This document shows positions 23,134 through 29,937 of a stretch of DNA of 48,074 nucleotides, in pieces. Each line of letters starts with the position of its first letter. Position 1 is the stretch's first letter. A program made the position numbers and the translations under genes. Source of the stretch: an uncultured Prevotellaceae bacterium. GTDB lineage: Bacteria > Bacteroidota > Bacteroidia > Bacteroidales > Bacteroidaceae. Below the pieces are notes generated by a model, which saw only the letters and a list, made by a program, of their open reading frames with translations, was not told the origin of the DNA and did not search any database. The DNA lies in contig OMWH01000030.1 in NCBI GenBank assembly GCA_900314755.1, positions 1 through 48,074 of the forward strand, written 5' to 3'.

Positions 23134-25293
23134 ATGGAACATCTGAAGATATTCACCCAATTGATTGCCAGTGAGCTGCACCTGCAAGAGCATGCCGTTG
23201 AGAACACCCTGAAACTGTTGGACGAGGGGTGTACCATCCCCTTTATCTCCCGCTACCGCAAGGAACGGACGGGTGGTCTTGACGAGGTACAGATTACTGC
23301 CATCAGCAACCGGCTGACAGGACTGCAGGAGATAGCCAAACGCAAGGAGACGGTTGTCAAGACCATCACCGAGCAGGGGAAGATGACTGCTGAGTTGCAG
23401 AAACGCATCAACGATTGCTGGGAGTCCACCACACTGGAGGACATCTACCTGCCCTATAAACCCAAGCGGCGTACCCGTGCCCAAGTGGCAAGGGAACAGG
23501 GACTGGAACCACTTGCCACCTTACTCATGCTCCAACGGGAACCGCATCCCGAGACCGCTGCCAAGCGTTTCGTCAAGGGGGATATTGCCGACGCTGAGCA
23601 GGCGCTCCAAGGTGCCAAGGACATCATTGCCGAACAGGTCAGCGAGGAGGAAAGAAGCCGCAACCAGATACGTAGTGCCTTCCGTCGTGAGGCTTTCATC
23701 GTCTCAAAGGTCGTCAAGGCTAAGAAAGACACGGATGAGGCAGCGAAATACTCAGACTATTTCGACTGGGAGGAACCCTTAAAACGCTGTTCGTCCCACC
23801 GTCTGCTCGCCATGCGCCGTGGGGAGAGCGAGGGCATCCTGCGGGTCAGCATCACGATTGATGATGACGAGGCGGTCAGCAGACTGCAACGCAACTACGT
23901 CCGTGGCAACGGTGCCTGTCAGCGCTTGGTAGCCGAAGCCGTGGAGGATGGCTACAAGCGACTGCTGTGTCCCTCCATCGAGACGGAATTTGCCAACCTC
24001 AGCAAGGAGAGGGCTGACGAGGATGCCATCAAGGTATTCACAGAGAACTTGCGACAGTTACTGCTGGGTGCACCATTGGGACAAAAACGGGTGATGGGCA
24101 TCGACCCGGGCTTCCGCACGGGCTGTAAGGTGGTCTGTCTGGATGCCCAGGGTAACCTGCTGCATCACGAGGCTATTTTCCCTCATCCTCCCGTCAACCA
24201 CCGCATGCAGGCTACCGTCCATGTCCAGCAGATGATTGCCGACTACCATATCGAGGCGATTGCCATCGGCAACGGCACTGCAAGTCGTGAGACGAAAGAT
24301 TTCGTAGTCGACGCCCTTAAATCCTACCCTACAACACCTACCCTCCCTAAGATCTTCGTCGTCAGCGAGGACGGTGCCTCCGTCTATTCCGCCTCAGCGA
24401 CGGCACGTGAGGAATTCCCCGACGAGGATGTCACCGTGCGTGGTGCCGTCTCGATAGGTCGCCGACTGATGGACCCCCTGGCGGAACTCGTAAAGATTGA
24501 CCCGAAGAGTATCGGCGTAGGGCAGTACCAGCATGATGTCGACCAGACGAAACTCAAACACTCGCTCGACCAGACGGTAGAGAGCTGTGTCAATCAGGTG
24601 GGCGTCAATCTGAACACCGCCTCGCAACATCTGCTGATGTACGTCAGCGGACTCGGACCCGTGCTGGCGAAGAATATCGTGGAATATCGCAAGGAGAACG
24701 GAGCGTTCACCAGCCGTTCCCAACTGAAGAAAGTGCCTCGTCTGGGACCTGCTGCTTTCCAGCAATGCGCAGGATTCCTCCGCATTCCCGGAGCTAAGAA
24801 TCCACTCGACAATAGTGCGGTGCATCCTGAGAGCTATGGCGTGGTAGAGCTGATGGCGAAAGACCACCATTGCAATGTTGACGACCTTATTAATAATAAG
24901 GAGAAACGCTCCGAGATTGACATCCGCCACTATGTGACAGACACCATCGGACTGCCCACGCTGACGGACATCATGAAAGAGTTGGAGAAACCCGGACGCG
25001 ACCCTCGTCAGCAGATTGAGGAGTTTGAGTTCGATGCCTCTGTTCAGACGATGGAAGATTTGCACGAGGGAATGGAGTTGCCTGGCATCGTGACCAACAT
25101 CACCAACTTCGGTGCCTTCGTGGATATCGGTGTCCATCAGGACGGCTTAGTGCATATCTCCCAACTTGCCGATAAATACGTGAGCGACCCCACGCAGGTG
25201 GTTCGCCTGCACCAGCATGTCAAGGTCCGGGTGCTGGAAGTCGACCAGCGCCGCCACCGCATCTCTCTCAGCATGAAGGGCGTGAGCCAGTAG
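23134..25293 (+). CDS. tex: Tex-like RNA-binding S1 domain protein
   Basis: About 719 residues. The family layout is complete: a Tex N-terminal helical domain (TLKLLDEGCTIPFISRYRKERTGGLDE), a YqgF/RNase H-like domain starting near residue 322 (GIDPGFRTGCKVVCLD), helix-hairpin-helix repeats (NTASQHLLMYVSGLGPVLAKNIVEYR), and a C-terminal S1 RNA-binding domain from about residue 646 (GIVTNITNFGAFVDIGVHQDGLVHISQ). Tex proteins bind nucleic acid and influence transcription or RNA processing; the exact role in Bacteroidetes is open. It is transcribed alone; the next gene has its own promoter. Confidence 0.93.
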   Translation: MEHLKIFTQLIASELHLQEHAVENTLKLLDEGCTIPFISRYRKERTGGLDEVQITAISNRLTGLQEIAKRKETVVKTITEQGKMTAELQKRINDCWESTTLEDIYLPYKPKRRTRAQVAREQGLEPLATLLMLQREPHPETAAKRFVKGDIADAEQALQGAKDIIAEQVSEEERSRNQIRSAFRREAFIVSKVVKAKKDTDEAAKYSDYFDWEEPLKRCSSHRLLAMRRGESEGILRVSITIDDDEAVSRLQRNYVRGNGACQRLVAEAVEDGYKRLLCPSIETEFANLSKERADEDAIKVFTENLRQLLLGAPLGQKRVMGIDPGFRTGCKVVCLDAQGNLLHHEAIFPHPPVNHRMQATVHVQQMIADYHIEAIAIGNGTASRETKDFVVDALKSYPTTPTLPKIFVVSEDGASVYSASATAREEFPDEDVTVRGAVSIGRRLMDPLAELVKIDPKSIGVGQYQHDVDQTKLKHSLDQTVESCVNQVGVNLNTASQHLLMYVSGLGPVLAKNIVEYRKENGAFTSRSQLKKVPRLGPAAFQQCAGFLRIPGAKNPLDNSAVHPESYGVVELMAKDHHCNVDDLINNKEKRSEIDIRHYVTDTIGLPTLTDIMKELEKPGRDPRQQIEEFEFDASVQTMEDLHEGMELPGIVTNITNFGAFVDIGVHQDGLVHISQLADKYVSDPTQVVRLHQHVKVRVLEVDQRRHRISLSMKGVSQ

Positions 25294-25299
25294 AGCGAT

Positions 25300-25317
25300 A
25301 TACCTAACGTATGGTAG
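25300..25317. promoter_or_regulatory. Palindromic operator candidate, site 1 (TACC half-sites, 7-2-7)
   Basis: Reads ATACCTAACGTATGGTAG. The inner 16 bases TACCTAA-CG-TATGGTA are inverted heptamers with TACC cores separated by 2 bp, the layout used by NarL-family regulators. It sits about 31 bp upstream of the -33 TTG of the promoter driving a NarL/LuxR-type regulator gene, so autoregulation is the simplest idea. A near-identical site lies at 29636-29653. Confidence 0.65.
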
Positions 25318-25339
25318 GCAGAATAACCGAAAAGCGGTA

Positions 25340-25370
25340 TTGCATACCATCCCGAATCACCATACCTTTG
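25340..25370 (+). promoter_or_regulatory. Promoter of the regulator/PLP-enzyme operon (-33 TTG, -7 TACCTTTG)
   Basis: TTG at 25340-25342 and TACCTTTG at 25363-25370 are separated by 20 nt, as in Bacteroidetes promoters. The box is followed by GCACT, as in the promoter at 29677-29707. The leader to the ATG at 25398 is about 25 nt. Confidence 0.65.
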
Positions 25371-25397
25371 CACTCAGAAACTAAATGAGACAAAAGT

Positions 25398-26042
25398 ATG
25401 GTGAATTTTATCTTAGCAGACAACCAAGAACTGACGGCGTATGCCCTCAAGACACTGATCCGTGAGCATGAGAGTGCGACCCTCCACCATGTCACAGACA
25501 AAGAGCAACTGCTCAACCAGCTGCAGGCTGACGAGAAGAGTATTGTCATCATCGACTATACCTTATTTGATATACAGGACGAGGAGCAGCTGCTGATTAT
25601 CATTGAGCGGTTCCCCAAAGCATTGTGGATCATGACAAGCGACGACCTGACGGTGTCGTTGATGCGCAAACTGGTCTATACCGTCCGTCATGTGAGTATC
25701 GTTTTCAAGGACTCCCCTCTCAAGTTGTTCCATCACGCCATTGAGTATGCGATGCGTGGCGAGCGCTATCTCTGTCAGCGTGCCGCAGAGGTATTGATCT
25801 GTCAGCAGGCTGACGAGGAGTTGCATTCGAAAGTTCTGACACGCACAGAGATAGAGATCCTGCGCGGGGTAGCACAGGGCAAGACCACCAAGGAGATTGC
25901 CTACGAGCGTTACTCCAGTATCCATACGGTGAATACCCATAAGAAGAATATTTTCAGAAAACTACAGGTGAACACCGCCCACGAAGCCGTGAAATACGCT
26001 TTCCGTGCCGGACTGGTTGACCCGTCGGAGTTTTATATTTAG
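25398..26042 (+). CDS. NarL/LuxR-family response regulator, likely sulfur amino acid regulator
   Basis: A 214-residue protein. The receiver-like domain (about 1-120) has D8, phospho-acceptor candidate D53 in IVIIDYTLF and K104 in VFKDSP, so phosphorylation is possible. The C-terminal LuxR-type HTH (about 146-206) has LTRTEIEILRGVAQGKTTKEIA and HTVNTHKKNIFRKLQV. No histidine kinase gene is adjacent. The gene is 21 nt upstream of two PLP-dependent Cys/Met enzymes and shares a palindromic operator and promoter layout with the susCD operon at 29764-37809. I infer that it controls both operons in response to sulfur amino acid status; this is untested. Confidence 0.85.
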   Translation: MVNFILADNQELTAYALKTLIREHESATLHHVTDKEQLLNQLQADEKSIVIIDYTLFDIQDEEQLLIIIERFPKALWIMTSDDLTVSLMRKLVYTVRHVSIVFKDSPLKLFHHAIEYAMRGERYLCQRAAEVLICQQADEELHSKVLTRTEIEILRGVAQGKTTKEIAYERYSSIHTVNTHKKNIFRKLQVNTAHEAVKYAFRAGLVDPSEFYI

Positions 26043-26063
26043 TTCAAAGATGATTATTGAGAG

Positions 26064-27245
26064 ATGAAGAAACAGACCATTGCTATTGACACCCCTTATG
26101 TACGCCCCGATGCCTATGGCTCGCTCGCCGTACCAGTATACCATAACGTTGCCTTTGAGTTTGAGGATGCCCAACTGATGGCGGATGCTTTCTGCAACCG
26201 TGTCAAGGCACCCGACTATGCCCGGGTGGAAAACCCTACCGTGACAAACCTCGAACAGAGGGTAAGGCTGTTGACGGACGCAGCCCATGTGACGGCGTTC
26301 AACTCGGGGATGGCGGCTATCAGCAACACCCTGCTTGCGGTGAGTGCACAAGGGAAGAATATCGTGACATCCACCCACCTCTTCGGCAATACACTCGCAT
26401 TGGTCAGCAACACGCTGTTGCGCTTTGGCGTAAAGCCGCGATTGCGTGACCTCACCAACCTGCAGGCGGTGGCTGATGCCATCGACGAGGACACCTGCTG
26501 TGTGTTCCTGGAGGTGGTCACCAACCCGCAGTTGGAGGTCGCCGACCTTCGCGCCCTTGCAGATATCGCCCACCAGCGAGGAGTCCCCTTGATTGCCGAC
26601 TCTACGGTGATTCCTTTCACGGAGACACATCTGAAAGGACTGGGCGTGGACATCGAAGTGGTGTCCAGCACGAAATATCTCTCGGGAGGCGGTACCTCCC
26701 TGGGCGGACTGGTCATCGACTACGGTACCTTCCCGCTCATCAACCAGCACATCAAGTATGAGTTGCTGTTTAACCTCGGTGCCTATATGACACCCCAGGC
26801 TGCCTACCTGCAGACCTTAGGACTGGAGACACTCGATGCCCGCTACCAGCGACAGGCTGGCAATGCCCTCCAGTTGGCGAAGGCATTGCGGGAGCTGGGC
26901 GCGATCCGGCAGGTCAACTACATCGGACTGGAGGACAACCCATACCACGAACTCGCCCAGCGTCAGTTTGGGAAGACGGCTGGGGCGATGCTGACCATCG
27001 ACCTGAGGAGCAAGGAGGAGTGTTTCCGTTTCCTCAACCGCCTGATACTCATCCACCGTGCTACCAATCTCTTCGACAACCGCACGCTGGCGATTCACCC
27101 GGCAAGTACCATCTTCGGACTCTTCCCCGAGGAGCAGTTGAAGAAGATGGATGTGCGACAGACGACGATCCGCCTGTCAGTAGGACTGGAGGCAGTAGAC
27201 GATTTATTAGAGGATATCCAACAAGCATTAGGAGATGACTTATAG
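26064..27245 (+). CDS. Cys/Met metabolism PLP-dependent enzyme (gamma-synthase/lyase type)
   Basis: A 393-residue trans-sulfuration family enzyme. The PLP-binding Lys is K204 in SSTKYLSGGG; phosphate-binding regions are YARVENPT (53-60) and NSGMAA (80-85), and the aspartate that contacts the pyridine is in ADSTVIPF. Family members include cystathionine gamma-synthase, O-acetylhomoserine sulfhydrylase and methionine gamma-lyase; sequence reading alone does not separate them. If MetA here makes O-acetylhomoserine (see metA), an O-acetylhomoserine-using role fits. It overlaps the next gene by 11 nt and follows the regulator by 21 nt. Confidence 0.88.
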   Translation: MKKQTIAIDTPYVRPDAYGSLAVPVYHNVAFEFEDAQLMADAFCNRVKAPDYARVENPTVTNLEQRVRLLTDAAHVTAFNSGMAAISNTLLAVSAQGKNIVTSTHLFGNTLALVSNTLLRFGVKPRLRDLTNLQAVADAIDEDTCCVFLEVVTNPQLEVADLRALADIAHQRGVPLIADSTVIPFTETHLKGLGVDIEVVSSTKYLSGGGTSLGGLVIDYGTFPLINQHIKYELLFNLGAYMTPQAAYLQTLGLETLDARYQRQAGNALQLAKALRELGAIRQVNYIGLEDNPYHELAQRQFGKTAGAMLTIDLRSKEECFRFLNRLILIHRATNLFDNRTLAIHPASTIFGLFPEEQLKKMDVRQTTIRLSVGLEAVDDLLEDIQQALGDDL

Positions 27246-28404
27246 TTTTGACAAAATCATAGACCGTCGTGGCAGCGGTGACCTGAAACACGGGGTACTG
27301 CTGGAACGATACGGACGTAGCGACCTGCTCCCGCTGTGGGTGGCGGATATGGATTTCGAGACACCACCGTTTATCACAGAGGCGCTACGGCAACGCCTCG
27401 ACCACTCTTTATTTGGCTATACGGTGGTACCCGAGGAGCTGTGGGACACCATCATCCGATGGGTTCATGACCATCACCAGTGGGACATACGACGGGAGTG
27501 GCTCACCTACATTCCCGGCATTGTGAAAGGGATTGGGATGGCTGTTAATATATTCTCGAAGGAAGGTGATAAGGTGATTATCCAACCTCCTGTCTATCAT
27601 CCTTTCCGGCTGACCCCACAAGGTAACGGGCGCAAGGTGGTGTATAATCCGTTGAAGCGACTGTCTGACGGGACTTACGACATGGACTTTGAGCAGTTGG
27701 AACAGATCACAGACGAACAGTGCAAGATACTGATTCTCAGCAACCCTCACAATCCCGCAGGCATCTGTTGGAAAGAGGAGACACTCCGGCGGTTAGCTCA
27801 TTTCTGTTATCAGCACGGCATCCTCGTCTTGTCGGACGAGATACATAGTGACATGGCACTCTTCGGCAACCGCCACGTTCCTTTTGCCACTGTCAGTGAG
27901 GAGGCTGCACAGTGCAGCATCACCTTCGGAGCACCCTCCAAGACCTTCAATATCGCTGGTATCGTCAGCAGTTATGCCATCGTTCCCAACGATAGTCTGC
28001 GCCGTCGTTTCTATACATGGTTGGAGGCGAATGAGCTGAACGACCCTCCCCTGTTCTCCCCCATCGCCACCATTGCCGCCTATCAACAAGGTGAGGAATG
28101 GCGCAAGGAGATGCTCCACTATGTGGAAGGGAATATCCGTTTCGTGGAGGAGTATTGTAAGGAACATTTGCCAAAGATAAAACCGCTTCGACCACAAGCA
28201 TCTTTTCTGGTATGGCTTGACTGCCGTGAGTTGGGGTTAAGCCATGAACAACTCATCGACTTGTTCGTCAACAAAGCACACCTCGCATTGAATGACGGAG
28301 AGATGTTCGGACCAGGCGGTGAGGGCTTTATGCGCATGAATGTAGGAACACCCCGCAACATCCTCTTACAGGCACTTCAGCAGTTGTCGGCAGCGATATC
28401 CTGA
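27235..28404 (+). CDS. MalY/PatB-type cystathionine beta-lyase (PLP fold type I)
   Basis: A 389-residue class I/II aminotransferase-fold enzyme of the MalY/PatB group, which splits the C-S bond of cystathionine or cysteine conjugates. Motifs: LPLWVADMDF (family N-terminal hallmark), SNPHNPAG (169-176), DEIHSDMAL (201-209) and the PLP lysine K236 in APSKTFNIAG. Overlap with the upstream PLP gene indicates coupling: together they convert an activated homoserine or cysteine conjugate toward homocysteine. Its last 28 nt overlap the convergent gene tcdA. Confidence 0.9.
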   Translation: MTYSFDKIIDRRGSGDLKHGVLLERYGRSDLLPLWVADMDFETPPFITEALRQRLDHSLFGYTVVPEELWDTIIRWVHDHHQWDIRREWLTYIPGIVKGIGMAVNIFSKEGDKVIIQPPVYHPFRLTPQGNGRKVVYNPLKRLSDGTYDMDFEQLEQITDEQCKILILSNPHNPAGICWKEETLRRLAHFCYQHGILVLSDEIHSDMALFGNRHVPFATVSEEAAQCSITFGAPSKTFNIAGIVSSYAIVPNDSLRRRFYTWLEANELNDPPLFSPIATIAAYQQGEEWRKEMLHYVEGNIRFVEEYCKEHLPKIKPLRPQASFLVWLDCRELGLSHEQLIDLFVNKAHLALNDGEMFGPGGEGFMRMNVGTPRNILLQALQQLSAAIS

Positions 28405-29072
28405 ATGACCAGTCCTGCAAGGGTCATTCCGAAGATGGCGGTGATATGTACGAGGGAACCTTTGGAGGGGTTAGAGGTACGAGGGGACTCGTCGGAGTAC
28501 ACACACTGGAACTTACGCTTAGGAAACCGCTTCTCTTTCTTGAAGCGGTTTCTTAATGCCCGTGCCAAGGGGTCGCCTTTCACTTTCCAAAATTCAGCCA
28601 CCTGAATGTGAGAAGGGTTGAGCTTTAGAGCCGCCCCCATCGACGAGAAGAACCTCGCCTTTGTCTGACACGCCAGTTCTATCAGCAACGCCTTGTCTTT
28701 CAGCGAGTCGATGGCATCGATAATATAGTCATAGGTGTCCAAGAGGAACGCCTCTGCCGTCTCCTCCGTGAACGTCTTCTGCAGTGCTGTGACCTCCGCA
28801 TCGGGGTTGATGGCAAGCAACCGTTCTTTCAGTGCCTCCACCTTCACCTGCCCCACCGTCTTCGTGGTCGCCATCAACTGGCGGTTGACATTCGTCACGT
28901 CTACGCAGTCGAAGTCCACTATCGTCAGATGCTTCAGTCCGGTACGCACCAAAGCCTCGGCACACCAGGAGCCTACGCCCCCGACACCAAAGAGGATGAC
29001 CCGTTTCTCACTGAGTCGCTCCATCCCCTCAGCACCCAGCAACACCGCTGCCCGTTGGAATATCTCTTTCAT
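28377..29072 (-). CDS. tcdA: tRNA threonylcarbamoyladenosine dehydratase (ThiF/HesA family)
   Basis: A 231-residue E1-like adenylating enzyme. Nucleotide motif VILFGVGGVGSWCAEALVR, then VDFDCVDVTNVNRQ, DYIIDAIDSLKDK, and the family-specific RFPKRKFQCVYSDE region. TcdA/CsdL dehydrates t6A at position 37 of ANN-decoding tRNAs to its cyclic form. Single gene, minus strand. Its promoter -7 box TAATTTTG lies 8 nt upstream at 29081-29088, and two identical inverted repeats just upstream look like operators. Its 3' end overlaps the convergent malY-type gene. Confidence 0.9.
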   Translation of the reverse strand: MKEIFQRAAVLLGAEGMERLSEKRVILFGVGGVGSWCAEALVRTGLKHLTIVDFDCVDVTNVNRQLMATTKTVGQVKVEALKERLLAINPDAEVTALQKTFTEETAEAFLLDTYDYIIDAIDSLKDKALLIELACQTKARFFSSMGAALKLNPSHIQVAEFWKVKGDPLARALRNRFKKEKRFPKRKFQCVYSDESPRTSNPSKGSLVHITAIFGMTLAGLVIQDIAADNC

Positions 29073-29080
29073 TGATCATG

Positions 29081-29145
29081 CAAAATTAATAAAAATTGCA
29101 CTAAAGTAGTGCAAAATTTTAAAGAAAATGCACTACGATAGTGCA
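29081..29145 (-). promoter_or_regulatory. tcdA promoter with two matching inverted-repeat operators
   Basis: -7 box TAATTTTG at 29081-29088. Two palindromes with the same half-site follow: TTGCACTA-AAG-TAGTGCAA (29096-29114) and TGCACTA-CGA-TAGTGCA (29129-29145). Their centres are 32 bp apart, about three helical turns, and the first lies between the -7 box and the -33 region. A dimeric repressor binding both sites is likely; I do not recognise the motif. Confidence 0.65.
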
Positions 29146-29168
29146 ATTTGCCGATTTCTTGCTGAAAG

Positions 29169-29372
29169 TTCGCAAAAACATATAACCTTATAACATGATG
29201 TGGCTCAAATGCCCTTGTACAAAGGGATTGAGCCATGTTACATGTTGCTCAAACATGTAACATACATGTTATATGTATGTTATATGTTCAGCAAACATAT
29301 AACATGCATTAAAGCCTCTGGTTATCGGGGGTTGCGCCCTGTCATGTTATAAGGTTATATGTTTTTTGCGAA
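29169..29372. repeat. 204-bp element with 30-31 bp terminal inverted repeats
   Basis: The left end 29169-29198 and the right end 29342-29372 are reverse complements except for one extra A/T in a homopolymer. Inside is a strong hairpin (GGCTCAA 29202-29208 to TTGAGCC 29228-29234, with CCCTTGTACAAAGGG within) and alternating ACATGT/ACATAT words up to about 29305. It encodes no ORF. It could be a MITE-like element or a structured RNA; no flanking target duplication is evident. Confidence 0.65.
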
Positions 29373-29384
29373 ATTCATAAAAAA

Positions 29385-29465
29385 TCAGTTACCGACTGAG
29401 GGGCATTCAGTTACCGACTGAAGCCCACTTTCCTACCGACTAAAGCCTGTTTTCATTACGATTAA
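29385..29465. repeat. 22-nt direct repeats around the word TACCGACT
   Basis: ACCGACT occurs at 29391, 29413 and 29435, exactly 22 nt apart, with a decayed fourth copy near 29457. The first two copies are inside TCAGT-TACCG-ACTGA, itself an inverted repeat. The layout is iteron- or operator-array-like. No gene is present. Confidence 0.7.
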
Positions 29466-29502
29466 CGCATCCATTTGACAGAGATATAGTTTATCATTCG
29501 TT

Positions 29503-29568
29503 CCGATACCTCCTAAAGGGGTACTCCGATGCCTCCTATGGGTGACGCAAGGCATCTTTTAGGGGGTA
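29503..29568. repeat. 23-nt direct repeat pair plus inverted copy
   Basis: CCGATACCTCCTAAAGGG (29503-29520) and CCGATGCCTCCTATGGG (29526-29542) are direct repeats 23 nt apart. CTTTTAGGGGGTA (29556-29568) is an inverted copy of TACCTCCTAAAG (29507-29518). The block could form a hairpin or serve as multiple binding sites upstream of the susCD promoter. Confidence 0.55.
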
Positions 29569-29581
29569 AAGGAACTATCCA

Positions 29582-29613
29582 AATCCCCTGCAAATAGGCA
29601 TTTGCAAGGGATT
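29582..29613. promoter_or_regulatory. Strong 14-bp hairpin upstream of the susCD operator
   Basis: AATCCCCTGCAAAT (29582-29595) and ATTTGCAAGGGATT (29600-29613) pair at 13 of 14 positions around the loop AGGC. No T-run follows, so it is not an ordinary terminator. It ends 22 bp before the TACC palindrome and may be a second regulator site. Confidence 0.55.
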
Positions 29614-29635
29614 GTTTGTAGTCGACAGGGGGGAC

Positions 29636-29653
29636 ATACCAAACGTATGGTAT
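29636..29653. promoter_or_regulatory. Palindromic operator candidate, site 2 (TACC half-sites, 7-2-7)
   Basis: Reads ATACCAAACGTATGGTAT, palindromic in 8 of 9 pairs, with inner heptamers TACCAAA-CG-TATGGTA. It matches site 1 (25300-25317) at 16 of 18 bases and lies about 32 bp before the -33 TTG of its promoter, versus about 31 bp at site 1. Confidence 0.7.
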
Positions 29654-29676
29654 ATAAAAATGCCATGCAAAGGGTA

Positions 29677-29707
29677 TTGTGGGAATGGGGATTCCGCCGT
29701 ACCTTTG
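29677..29707 (+). promoter_or_regulatory. Promoter of the leader-peptide/susCD operon
   Basis: TTG at 29677-29679 and TACCTTTG at 29700-29707 with a 20-nt spacer, the same as the regulator promoter at 25340. A small hairpin GTGATT-TTT-AATCAC (29712-29726) falls at the expected 5' end of the mRNA and may stabilise it. The leader to the first ATG is about 50 nt. Confidence 0.7.
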
Positions 29708-29763
29708 CACTGTGATTTTTAATCACCCTGCGAATTAAGTTAAACCATTTAAAGGACAGAAAA

Positions 29764-29937
29764 ATGAAAACAATGATGATGAACATGCGAATGTGTTGCT
29801 GTTGTTGCAGCATGCAGATGATGCATAATGAGAAGGAGGAGAGAAGTAACCAACACATTATTAATATATATAAAGAACGACAAGAACATGAGAAAATCAG
29901 TATTCACCATAGCATTGCTCTTAGGGCTGCAAGTTAG
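29764..29937 (+). CDS. Met/Cys-rich leader peptide, candidate Cys/Met-responsive regulatory uORF
   Basis: A 57-codon ORF starting MKTMMMNMRMCCCCCSMQMM: nine Met and five consecutive Cys codons (TGT TGC TGT TGT TGC) within the first 20 codons; the rest is charged and unremarkable. It is the first ORF after the promoter at 29677 and overlaps the start of the next gene (29888) by 50 nt in the +1 frame. Shortage of Cys- or Met-tRNA would stall ribosomes near codons 4-20, well before the downstream start. This arrangement matches the logic of polycysteine uORFs known from mycobacteria, where translation of the uORF restrains the following gene and stalling relieves it. A GAGAAGGAGGAG stretch at about 29828-29839, just after the Cys/Met block, is an unusually strong Shine-Dalgarno-like word for this phylum. 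Function is inferred; the peptide itself may have none. Confidence 0.65.
   Translation: MKTMMMNMRMCCCCCSMQMMHNEKEERSNQHIINIYKERQEHEKISIHHSIALRAAS

Noticed and set aside
29096-29465. CRISPR array
   Set aside because: The repeats are of different types and lengths, spacers are not of uniform size, and no cas gene is in the window.
29582-29613. Intrinsic terminator
   Set aside because: The stem is strong, but no T-run follows on either strand and no transcript is expected to enter here.
29708-29763. SAM or cobalamin riboswitch in the 5' leader of the susCD operon
   Set aside because: The leader before the Met/Cys ORF is only about 50 nt with one small hairpin, too short for known S-box or cobalamin aptamers.
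29828-29887. Upstream ATG at 29828 as start of the PstS-like gene
   Set aside because: It would add 20 polar residues before a clean signal peptide; ATG 29888 fits better.
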